Of a stretch of 64,000 bases of DNA, positions 46,470-56,700 are shown in pieces. This DNA is from Lunularia cruciata (Eukaryota; Streptophyta; Marchantiopsida; Lunulariales; Lunulariaceae). The notes beneath the pieces were generated by a model that did no database searches, had not been told where the DNA came from, and saw nothing but the letters and a program-made list of their open reading frames with translations. A program made the translations under genes and the position numbers. The stretch is from positions 59,191,034-59,255,033 of the forward strand of contig OX419762.1 in the NCBI GenBank assembly GCA_948567375.1, read 5' to 3'. Numbering within the stretch: the stretch's first letter is position 1; each line of letters starts with the position of its first letter.

Positions 46470-46980
46470 ATCAATGGGGGTGGTGAATGCCCAACCAGCA
46501 CCATGGGAGGCTGTGAATATGCCTCCAAGATTGATGTAAGAGTACATGGTCACAACATCAAGGATGCACTTGTTGATGGAGGATCTGTAATGAATGCCAT
46601 GTCAAAGAGGTTGATGAAGATGTTGGGTATGATACCCTCTAGACCTTCAATATTTGTGGTGAGCATAGCAAACAAGCAACAAGTTAGACCAGTATGGGTG
46701 ATGGATAAGGTGGTAGTTTTAGTTATATGAGTTCAAAATCTCATGACTTTCCACATCTTGAAAGATTCAAGTTATGATTTACTTCTTGGGAGGCCATGGT
46801 TGAGAGCAATATGCACAATTGATCAATGACACAAAGGGTACTTGAGAATTGGGTCATTAAACCATAAAGTTATAGTCCCTATCATTAACACTCCCAACAC
46901 TTCACATCCAGATACAACATCTTGTGATTATTGGGAATCTGATTCAAAAGAAGGAGCTTTAGGTATGGACACAAGCATGG
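46470..46980 (+). pseudogene. Family D aspartic protease
   Basis: KDALVDGGSVMNAMSKRL (46560-46613) carries the catalytic D-G-G-S form usual in this branch. DLLLGRPWLRA (46778-46810) is the conserved C-terminal block. A stop at about 46729 separates the two halves. Confidence 0.75.
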
Positions 46981-47323
46981 AAGAAGAGACTTCCATAGAG
47001 AAGGATTAATCTGAATTTTGATTCAGATATGCATCCTTTGTGTACTATGGATTTTGCACCTAAGCCAAAGGTTTTGAAGGACCCAAATAAATCCACATTG
47101 ACTCTTGAGGAGATAGAGAGGAGGTTATCTACCCTCAAGTATGGTCAAATGTTACCAAGGAGGAGAAGGTGAGATTTGAGGATTTTTCCGCAAGTTCATC
47201 CATGTTTTTGCTTTCAGTTACAAGGATCTTAAGGAAGTCACCTTAGAAGAGCACAAGATTGAGGTGGAGTCACATGCAAGACCAGTCTGCTAAAAGCAAC
47301 ATCACATTAGTCCACCAATATCT

Positions 47324-48003
47324 TTGGTTGTGAAGGAGGATATTGATAAGCTCAAGGAGGCCAGATTTATCTTTGAGGTGGAAGATTCAGAATGGGTGTC
47401 TACAAATGTGATTGTGAAGAAAAAGAATGGTAAGCTTTGGGTATATGTGGATTACAAGAAGCTCAATGATGTTACTAAGAATGACTTTTACCCTTTGCCA
47501 TTCATTAATGAGATCTTGGAGGAGGTTGGAGGTCATGAGAGGTATAGTTTTGGAGATGGTTATAGTGGGTATAACCAAATCAAGATTTCACCAAAGCATC
47601 AACAGCTCACCAGATTCACCATACCTTGGGAGACTTATGCTTTCAAGTCGTGTCTTTTGGGCTTTGCAATACTCCAAATATATTCCAACGGTTCATAAAA
47701 AAGGTGTTTGAACCTTTCATTGGGAAACTTCATTGATAACTTTTGTGTCTATGGGAGCAAGGAGGAGCACTTTGAACACTTGATAAAGGTCTTGCAATGC
47801 TTGGATGAAGCAAATGAATCACTCAACCCAAAGAAGTGCACTTTTTGTTGTGAAGAAGGTCTTATTTTGGGGCACATCATTTCCAAGGATGGAATAGCAG
47901 TTGACCTTGAGAAGGTGAGGAAAATCTCAAACCTTCCATTCACTTCAAGTTGAGATGACAAAGTTACGCCAATTCTTGGGGATGGTTGGGTACTATAAGA
48001 GGT
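47324..48003 (+). pseudogene. Family D reverse transcriptase (partial)
   Basis: ARFIFEVEDSEWVSTNVIVK, then KLWVYVDYKKLND, then GYSGYNQIKI mark the fingers and palm. A frameshift near 47690 follows. The catalytic block reads FIDNFCVYG (47725-47751), where the second Asp of the pair is Asn, so the enzyme is inactive. GLILGHIISKDGI and KLRQFLGMVGYYKRF close the domain. Truncation follows immediately. Confidence 0.82.
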
Positions 48004-48009
48004 TCAAAT

Positions 48010-48310
48010 TAGCCAAGCAGTCTAAGAATGTTCTAGAAATGTCTAGCAAACTTCTTTGTACCTTCCTCATATCGAGTAACATGTATGCTAAATAGATCAT
48101 TTCTAGAAAGAAGCTTCTTTGGAAAATATTGACTAGTTTAGCTTACACATCAAGTAAGTGACTCCGAGCAGGAAACTTCTTTGAAAGTTTCCCGATTGGC
48201 TTAGCTTGCACTCCAAGAAAGCTATTTCTAGTAAGAAGTTTATTAGGGGATTTTCTAAGAACTTTGCTAGACATTTGGAACTTAGAAAACATACAATGTT
48301 CTTAGTCTTA
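48010..48310 (+). repeat. Diverged fragment of a family A LTR
   Basis: GCTTGCACTCCAAGAAAGC near 48206 and the surrounding GAAGCTTCTTT-type blocks match the reverse complement of the A1 5' LTR (near 16400-16440). It sits at the point where the family D element is cut off. Confidence 0.55.
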
Positions 48311-48469
48311 TATGTTTCCAAAGCCCAAGTTCATGTTAAAAATTTTGATTTTCTTTCATTTAAAAATGCCACTCTTGTCTTTCATTCCTTTCTGTATATT
48401 TTTAATAAGTATAAAAAGATTTGCTTTCATTTCTTTTATGTTGTTGTAAAATTTTTGATTCTCAAAAAC

Positions 48470-49880
48470 CGGTGTATGTGCACAAATTTTTTACTCATTA
48501 AATTGTACAAAATCACGGTTTCTCACACCCCGTAAAATTTTATATGGCTATAGATATTGCCCGTAAAATTCAGGTATCCCGCCCTGCAGCCCATAAGACT
48601 TTTAGAGACCTCCCGAATACATTTTTTTTCTCAATTTGACCGGTACCCATAGAGCGATATTTGAAAACCCCTAGCCTCTATAGCACTAACCAAAGACGAC
48701 CAAGTCTATGGAGGATCACCGGAATCCATAAAGGTAGGCTAATGAAGGACAAAACCTTGAAATTCCAACAAGAAAAGGACACTGAATAGTGAAATGGAAA
48801 GACACCATGATCCCAAAAGGATCCCACTATACCAGATCCAAGTCGAAACAAACAACCCTAAACCTTTTCGTGGTCGATAAGTGACCGAAAGTGGGGTCCC
48901 CGATCCCTCGTGGAGGGACTTCCTGGAGATGGAAGAAACCGACTGTCTTCCTTCGGTGAAACACAACTTTGCTTCAGATAACCTATCTCCAGGAAGAAGT
49001 TGAAGTTAAAGTTGAAGTTTGAACGTATGAACACATAACAAGGCCTTGTTTGTTAAAATACTTGTATATTAACTCTGGTTTATATCCTGAGGCTTCAGCG
49101 AATTATGAGATGATTTAGTTGGGAGTTTCGACAAAACTTTCATCACTTTAGCTAATGGTGGGCAACAGCTGAGAGAACACCTCGATAGTGAGTTGTTGAA
49201 AGACAGGGAACCGAAGTTTTCTGATATGAGCATTTTGTTATCAACTGAGAAGGAGGATATGTCTTTCACGCCAGCGGTGGACGGACCATGATAGAGCCAA
49301 ACCGGGAGCTATCAAGGAGAAGAATACTAGTAAAATAGGAAAAAGGCGACCGCGTAGGAAAAATGAAGGATGGGAAGACCCCATCAAAGCCGTGATTAGA
49401 GGTGATTTCATTATTTAAACAGTACACAGCGGAAGTGTTTTTGTCCTAGGAGCGGACTCGTGATAGAACCAAACTTTCGAGGTTCTTAGACATATGAAAT
49501 ACTAGTCAAATAGACGTAATCACATCAGACAGTAAAAAACAAGAGTGTTGTTATCTCAGCAGTGGACTTATGATGGAGTCAAACCTGGAGGTCACAATGA
49601 GAGAAATACACAATCCCTGAGATTTCACTGGACAGTAAGATCAGGCGTCCACCCGATGAGGATAAAAAGCCAAAGGAGAACTTTAGTCAAATAGAAGTGA
49701 GCACATTAAACAGTAAAAACAAGATTGTTTCTATTTCACAGTGGACCCATGATAGAGCCCACCCTCGAGTTTCTAAAGCGGAAAACACACTAATTAGCGA
49801 GAGAGTTAAACGCTGAAAGATAAGCAAGACCCAAGACCACCCAAAAGACCAAGGATCCACAGGAAAGCTTAACTTCTCTT
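48470..49880. other. CpG-rich intergenic region with degenerate dispersed repeats
   Basis: From about 48.47 kb on, CpG and GC rise abruptly compared with the left part. A block of the type GTGGACxxATGATAGAGCCAA recurs at about 49274, 49453, 49561 and 49740, with alternating spacing (roughly 175 and 109 bp). AAAACAAGA-type words follow some copies. The 49341-49371 segment reappears at 63843-63873. No gene is recognised. 49888-50269 is probably promoter and leader of the APS kinase gene. Confidence 0.5.
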
Positions 49881-50218
49881 CTATCGGTTGGACGATGAAC
49901 GTGTCCGAGGAGAAAAGAAGAGCCCGGGAATCTCTCGTTACGGAAGTGTCTCCAGTGAAGACGGAAGGAAGGACGGGGAGACGAAAGGTCTTCAGTTCTT
50001 CAGTAAGACGGAAGTGTTTTCTGGTCTGGTCAGGATTTCTCGGGGAGGAGAGAGAATTCTGAGGCAGCGACGAGAACCATTACACTGGTGGTAAAGCGCC
50101 CAAGACGGAATTGGTTTTGTCTTTTTAGTCGCTCGATCGAACACTTTCGTGGTCGCGATTCAGACGAAGAGCTCTGCTGGCTCGTCAACCATGAGAAGCT
50201 GCTCCAGCTCCTGAAGCG

Positions 50219-50254
50219 GGAGGGTGGAGGAGGAGGAGGAGGAGGAGGAGGCAC
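50219..50254 (+). repeat. GGA trinucleotide repeat in the APS kinase leader
   Basis: About eight perfect GGA units, ending some 18 bp before the start codon. Confidence 0.85.
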
Positions 50255-50269
50255 CGAAGCGGTGTTTCC

Positions 50270-51181
50270 ATGGCCTCACTTCTTTCTTCGTCCGCAGCTC
50301 AAGTTCTCCTCCGCGGCGCTGCTACCGACCCCTACACTTCCGCTTCCACCTCCACCTCTCTTGTCCTCCACTCCTTCCCCTCCACGAAGACGAAAGCGTC
50401 TCCTCCTCCTCCTTCTTCCTCTGCCTGCTCTTGTCGACGCCAACATTTGCCAGTACTGTCTTTTCACAGATTTGAGGACTTGCACGGGAGGAATAATAGG
50501 GGGACCAGAAATTGCAGCTTGAGAGCGGCAACAGCAAGGGGGAGTAATTGTAGTGGCAGTAGCAGCAGCAGTAGTAGTTTGCAGTGGCAGGAGTCGCTGG
50601 TGAAGATGGAGGATAGGAGGAGGCTGTTACAGCAGAAGGGGTGTATTGTGTGGATTACGGGGCTGAGCGGATCGGGGAAGAGTACGGTGGCGTTTGCGAT
50701 GGATCGGGTGTTGAATTCTATGGCGAAGGTGAGCTATGTGCTAGACGGGGATAAGATCCGAGAGGGGTTGTGTAAAGATTTGGGGTTCTCGGCTGCGGAT
50801 AGGAGGGAGAATATCAGGAGAGTGGGCGAAACGGCTGCTCTGTTTGCGGATGCGGGGTTGATTGCGGTGGTAAGTTTTATCTCGCCATACAAACGGGATC
50901 GGGATATTGTTCGGGAGCTGGTGCCGAACGGGAATTTCATTGAGGTGTTTATGGACATTCCCCTTGAGGTCTGTGAAGCGCGGGATGCGAAGGGATTGTA
51001 TAAGCTGGCGCGAGAGGGAGTGATTAAAGCTTTTACGGGAATTGATGACCCTTATGAGAAACCGGTGGATCCTGAAATTTCGATCAGAGCTGTGAACGAG
51101 AATGGGGTGTGTATATCGCCAGAAGATATGGCGCGTACAATTGTCTGCTACCTCTCGGAAAGAGGATTTCTCTCCGAGTGA
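50270..51181 (+). CDS. Plastid-type adenosine-5'-phosphosulfate (APS) kinase
   Basis: APS kinase phosphorylates APS to PAPS, the sulfate donor for sulfotransferases, in competition with APS reductase. The 303-residue frame is open without introns. Residues 1-105 are Ser/Arg-rich and acid-poor, consistent with a plastid transit peptide. The kinase domain follows: KGCIVWITGLSGSGKST (P-loop 131-139), LDGDKIREGL (158-167), a DRRENIRRVGE block (178-187), SFISPYKRDR (202-211), an EARDAKGLYKLAREG lid region (236-250) and FTGIDDPYE (255-263). The start sits in good context (TTTCCATGGC). Compared with Arabidopsis APK1, both cysteines of the redox switch are absent: Ser109 and Phe142 occupy the places of Cys86 and Cys119. 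The common DGDN(V/I)RHGLN is DGDKIREGLC. The gene converges with ARP4. Whether it is the main copy or an intronless retrocopy cannot be told here. Confidence 0.93.
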   Translation: MASLLSSSAAQVLLRGAATDPYTSASTSTSLVLHSFPSTKTKASPPPPSSSACSCRRQHLPVLSFHRFEDLHGRNNRGTRNCSLRAATARGSNCSGSSSSSSSLQWQESLVKMEDRRRLLQQKGCIVWITGLSGSGKSTVAFAMDRVLNSMAKVSYVLDGDKIREGLCKDLGFSAADRRENIRRVGETAALFADAGLIAVVSFISPYKRDRDIVRELVPNGNFIEVFMDIPLEVCEARDAKGLYKLAREGVIKAFTGIDDPYEKPVDPEISIRAVNENGVCISPEDMARTIVCYLSERGFLSE

Positions 51182-53423
51182 GAGAGATCGAGCACGAGGC
51201 TTGAATATGAGGAGCGCTACGGTCAGCGCCAAACCAGACAACAAAATTTCGGTCCGCAGTGGTTTAGATGAATTTATACCAGAAAGAGTGACTCCTCTCT
51301 TTGGCGAGCGATCCTGCCGGAGAAGGATCTCGAAGGACAAAAGTCCGAAGCAGAGTCTGCAGTGCGGAGCAATCTATGAGCTTGACGACATGATTTTCGA
51401 GAATTTTGGTAGAACACCAGATAGGAATCTGCGACAATACTTGCAAGGTTCGAGAAGTTGCAAGCTGCAAGATTGTTCCTTGATTTTTCGGCACCTTGTG
51501 GCAGCAATCCACTAAGCCTATCTAATGGAGTGTGTCCATTCCATATGTTGTCATATTAGCGTTAAGGCTAGGTTAGCATGGTAGACCCAGTAGATCCGCC
51601 ATCTATCTCTGTTGCAACTGTCGAGTGGGAACCACCCAGAAGTGCCTCGTGAGTTGGCGTGGGTAGACACATTGTAGCTTCGAGCTTCTCGCCTCTGGCA
51701 TCGATGAGCATATCAGTCCCGCGACTAGAACGCCAGTTCCGGAGTCGTTCTTCGGACTCCCAGATGCCCATGCCACCATTGGCAGATCCTTGAATCACAA
51801 GAACCTCGTAGTTGTCCGGCTTTTCAAGCTTATTCCTCACATGACGATGAGTAGAACAACTAGAACTCTACCGGTTGTGGGAGACAGCTATCCCTGGTTC
51901 TCAAGGGAGAGAATGGTTATTGCTGGGAGTCATCTGTAGCAATTTACCCTTTTGCATGTCGTCATCTCACCTTGTTTCGGGAGAAAAGATCGAGATCATT
52001 GTTTTACAATGAGAACGCCGTTGTTGAATTCTTCTTTTGAGGATCCTTCTTCTTCTCACGAGGTCGTACTCCTTTTTCTCTTTCTGTAATTGGTCCACGT
52101 CCATTATTCGAAATGTGACCCCATCTCCATCGATTTCCGTGGCAGATGCGTCGATCTTCGCTTTTCTTGTAGTTTAACTCGAACAGGTGTTCGTGACACA
52201 ATTCTATTTTCCTTTGGTCTGTTCCGGCCGGTGTATTAATCCGCATCTCTTCTGAGGCACTCGTGTTTTTCCACATCGATCTCCATTATACCTTCGTCTG
52301 AGTCCCGGATGTTGCACTTCAGTCCAGCTCTGTTAAGTACTTCCCTTGTTCCGTCCCGTCTTGCATGACACCCCGGTCTCGTGATTGTGCGTTATTCTCC
52401 GGCTCTTCTAAGTACTTGCGCTGTTTCATCATGTTACCATTTACAGTCGGTGGTTGCATCTGAGGTTACTACGCAGCTCTTCCGCAAATTGAGCGAGTAA
52501 GTATTTTAATGATGACTGCGTCGCTTGGCCTAAAACTGCTGGCTCCAGGCTTCTTGGGCCCTGCTTCTAAACTCGGCCCACCATGTCCTTGGCTTCCAAT
52601 TATGAGATATATGTTGCCCAAGTGAGATACTGGTGTACCGGTTTCTGCTTATATGGACCACGCAGTACAGGACAACGACAGAGGGTGCGGTCTTCCTGTT
52701 GTCCAATTCTTAAAGTCTGCGTGATCTTGTCCATCTTATCCTGTCTTGGGAATCTTATCTGCTGTCCGTCTCACATTCTGTTCATGGCTTGGCCTTCTTC
52801 TGATTGTTCAACTTCCTCTGAGTGACACCACCCCATGCCAAACTGATACCAGACTACTGACGATACCTGCAGTGCCATGTGGTCCGAGAACAGACAATGA
52901 TGACATATCGTTCTGTTCTCTTACTGCGCTTTCCTCCTGAATTGTGACTGCACTCTAACTGCACAGCCACTTCAATTACAAAAGTTTTAAGGCCACTGTT
53001 ATCTCATGCAAACTTCAGGAGATATGTTTTTATGCGCTGAAACTGGCTACACATATTCCAGGAAATTGTGCAACAATTAGCTTCGTCCAAGAACGACTTT
53101 ACTTCACATTACTCATCTTTTCCTTGCTTGATCGATTGGATGTGAGCACAGGTGGGGATTGGGTAGTCTACAAATTGCGTTCTGTCCACAGGTTAATAGG
53201 TGACGGCAATTGCCATGTCCAACATGAGCCCATGACCAACATAAAACAACTACCCAAATATGTTCGGCCGCAAGGCGCTAGGTTTCATCTTCAGGGGTCA
53301 GCTCACGGTTAGCTAAGTAAAAACTTGCTTAGTTGTAAAATAACTTGAGAGGTGGATGCTCAACCTTGCTGATCTAAGGACACAATACATCAACAATGAA
53401 GCTCAAATCTTCCAATGAATCTT
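51182..53423. other. Intergenic region between APS kinase and ARP4
   Basis: This holds the 3' leader-out of APS kinase and the region beyond the ARP4 poly(A) site. Short open frames on both strands (for example 51568-51840 and 52004-52276 on the minus strand, 52583-52825 on the plus strand) show no motif that I recognise. CpG is not depleted. I see no transposon ends. Confidence 0.5.
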
Positions 53424-53429
53424 TTTATT
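53424..53429 (-). terminator. Likely poly(A) signal of ARP4
   Basis: AATAAA on the minus strand, about 300 bases after the ARP4 stop codon (53733-53735). Confidence 0.5.
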
Positions 53430-53732
53430 TCATTGAGTGCCGTGCTAGGCCCCATAAATTGCTCAAATGAACTACTGTAAAGTCTCTCGATGATGAAATC
53501 GCAGCAACGCAAGAATACGATCGCCTTCGAACCAAGTCGACAGGTGATCCACCAAACATTGATCAAGCGTCCCAAGCAATGAGCGCCCCAAAATCCTTCA
53601 ACGTTGATAATAGACTTCGGTCCCCATGAAAGGTTGGGCAGGACGAGGTCTGGAGTAAGGAAAATGCAATCCAATTGTATGTACTCTCCTCCAGGCATTG
53701 ATATCACATGAGTCACGTACAGAAGATGATTC

Positions 53733-56700
53733 TTATGGACATTTGCGGTGCACGTAAGAAGCGCCGTGCTCCTCATATCTGCAGTTGGTAAGTTAAAAAT
53801 GTCATACACAAAATCTGGCTACTAAAGCACCCATAGCGTCACGGCACCCACTTGTGCGTACAGAACGGTCCCGTGCACAATGGACCAGAAAGAAAACGAA
53901 AATGAACTCCCCCGTTCAATCAAGATGCTCAAGAAAAGGCTCAAACTTACTCGGACTTCGAGAGCCACATTTGCTGGAAAGATCCAAGAGAAGCCAAGAT
54001 ACTCCCTCCGATCCAGACACTGGTGACACAACCCAACCATTGTTAAGACGAACACCTTTACGTGAATGAACTTGCAGGATCTGATTGTTGTTGATTCGGC
54101 ATCTTCTCCTTTCTCCAGTCGAAGTTTCAAGGTCCAAATTCACAGATAAACATTATTTACCTCACACTGAAGCTCAGCAACAGGTGACATCGAGGTGAAA
54201 ATGGATCTAGGATGCAAACCTGAAGCGTCTCTCGATCGCGTTACCACTAGCAAGAACCTTCACCCTTGCGGCTTGGGGAGCTTCCTGTATTACAAAAAGT
54301 TAAACTCCAGCCAATGGACAACGAGAAGACAGAATAGAAAGCAGTACTGAAAGATTAAGCTGTAATTGCTCTTAATCAGTCCCGTCGAAGAACTGGTATA
54401 AATTAGTGCAAATTGGATTTGTAGCCACATTATACACCACAGGTTGTTACATTCTCAAAACTTCAGACTTGACAGTAGGAGGCGAAAGAGTTCAGAATTC
54501 GTCTTGGGCACGTATAGAGACAAGGTAATTGGGATGACCTCTATCAAGTCCTTCTCCAGCCGCTCCTTCATTTGTTGCATTGCTGCAGTTCCCCCAGCGA
54601 GCTGCATTGCAAACCAAGAGTTTTGCGCATCATGTTGAGCAAGGGATGGAAAAATTCAGTTTTCTTATGACCTCGGAAATGTACAAGTTATCGAAAAAAA
54701 GAAGCATGCTTCAGTTACCGTACTTGAGCTCAAACTTTGGAACTCTTACCAGTATACTGCTGAAAAGCTCCCTTCGTATGTCAACGTCACACTTGTTTAT
54801 ACTTTCTATCACCTGCAATTAACAGCGTCAAATGGGAATTACTGACGAGGTTATACACAGCCTTATAATCAATTTATAATCATCCTCCTGATTTATTCTC
54901 GTGTTACGAGCAATAAATCTAGAAACCTTGATGTTTACCATTTGTGGAAGGCCCTTTATTGAACTTCCTGCTTCTGTAAACATCTCCATTCCAGGTATAC
55001 TCTGCAGACACAAGTTTCAAGCTCAGGAAGTGAATGTAACTTAGATGTCGCCATATCTTGAATCAGACAGCCAGTGCGTAGTAGGTATTCGCAACATTAT
55101 CGTAAAATTCCGTGAAGCTCGAGCTTTGAGCCCACTCTTAAGAGTGAGCAAATTTACTCCAAACGCTACCACATATTAAATCAAACAGTCAGTGACAAAG
55201 TAGATATTCGATAAAGTTTCAAGCTTCGAGCTTTGACCAACTCTAAGGGCTCGCTCGACTAAGAATTTGCAGGAGGTTGCATGGCATTAAGTTCGACAAC
55301 ATACTTGAACAAGCGATGGATTAAACATCAGGTCGGGAATTTTGAACCTGTCCGCACCAACTTCAATTGTCCTGAACAGATGATGACAGCAACCAGCTCT
55401 AAGAACGAACGTAGGATGAGACTGACCAGGAGCGCAGTGAAGGTAGTAGCAAACTATTTCAGCAGAAATGATAGAAAAGTTGAATGTAGAGGTGCATCGA
55501 TAGGGTACGACAGATACACATACTGCCCATCTGGTAGCTCATATGGGGTTGTAGGAATGTTCGCGTAAGAGCTCTCTGCAAACGTACGGACGTCATGATA
55601 TTCCCAATCAGGTGATTACTAAAAATTGAAAATGACTAGATACGCAGGAATATGCCGACGTAATGACTTAGATGGGACCAAAACTTCTTGTGAGACGATA
55701 AAGTTACCTTCAAATAGGCCATCCGGTACACGACAAACAGACTCTTTAACATCTGCTGCAATCGACCTCTGTTGCCAAACAAGAGAATAAAATCATCAGT
55801 CGAGGCTAAATAAAGCAAAGACGCATTCCAAATAAGTACATAATGGATTTAAGAAAGCACTTGAGGAGTTCCCTGTGAATTTCCGTTGACATTAAAGTAA
55901 TGCTGTCAAGGAAAGACTTCGATCCCAACTATAAGCTTGAACTGACTAGCTCCGAAGCAGGTTCACAGAAACTGAAACTCGAATAATACCTGAATGTATT
56001 TCCTGTAACTTTCAGTTGTATCAGGAAAGTCCACGTTTGTCACCTGTTCAGTTCGAATTCCAATCCCAAAACATGAATAAGTGACTACCTCTCTGTTTCC
56101 AAGGCTTAGCACAATATCCGTGAAATTTAAGCGAAGTGACAATATCCCCCCTGTGGATCCGTGATGCAATAAGCGAAGAACTCCGTGCAAAAAATGCCAA
56201 ACTCCATCTCCCAGCGCAAAATTATTCCTCTCCCACCATATGCTAAATGATCTCTACGTCCGAAGCATCGACAATGCCAAAACACATTAAAGGAAAAAAA
56301 TGCACAACGTTCACCATTCACAAGTAAAAGACAACGGTCACCTCGTTTTAGGGAACCAACCTCAAATTCTCCAGGCCGGACTTCTTTGCGCTTAAAAGAA
56401 TATCGTGGCCTAATCTGCACAAAGAGGTATGAAGATTCAAGGGGTTCGGAAGTTAAAAGAAGTGGGGTTCTATGAACAAAAGCTCCGGCAACTGTGATCA
56501 TAACTATGTGGTGTATTCCAGTGCAAAGCAATCAAAACATGAGCACTGACCGCAATTCCACGGCTCTCGAGGGCCTTCAACATACAGTCGGTCAAAAACT
56601 CCCCACCAATCGGAGATCGCACAATTGCCTGCAGTAGTGTATTGGTCAAGAGCTAATTATGCAGAAGTGTAAGACATTACGTTGATACTTGCATAAAGAA

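Larger units (their letters stand above)
42657..48003 (+). mobile_element. Family D gypsy element (Athila/Tat-like), truncated
   Basis: It has a 5' LTR, an Asp-tRNA-type primer site, a long leader, then gag, protease and RT in order. The element breaks off near 48003, just after the RT connection block (FLGMVGYYKRF). RNase H, integrase and the 3' LTR are absent. The Asp primer site, the long leader and the DGGS-type protease are characters of the Athila/Tat branch of plant gypsy elements. Stops and shifts occur throughout. Confidence 0.8.

Noticed and set aside
50270-51181. Bacterial contamination or recent transfer as the source of the intronless APS kinase
   Set aside because: A long Ser-rich transit-like N-terminus, plant-like flanking DNA and a neighbouring 20-exon gene argue for a nuclear plant gene, although the intron-free structure is noted.
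50741-51340. 199-codon open frame on the minus strand over APS kinase
   Set aside because: It is a shadow of the GC-rich kinase frame. The translation is Arg/Ser-rich without motifs.
55281-55568. 95-codon plus-strand frame inside ARP4
   Set aside because: It overlaps exons 13 and 14 antisense. The spliced minus-strand protein explains the region.
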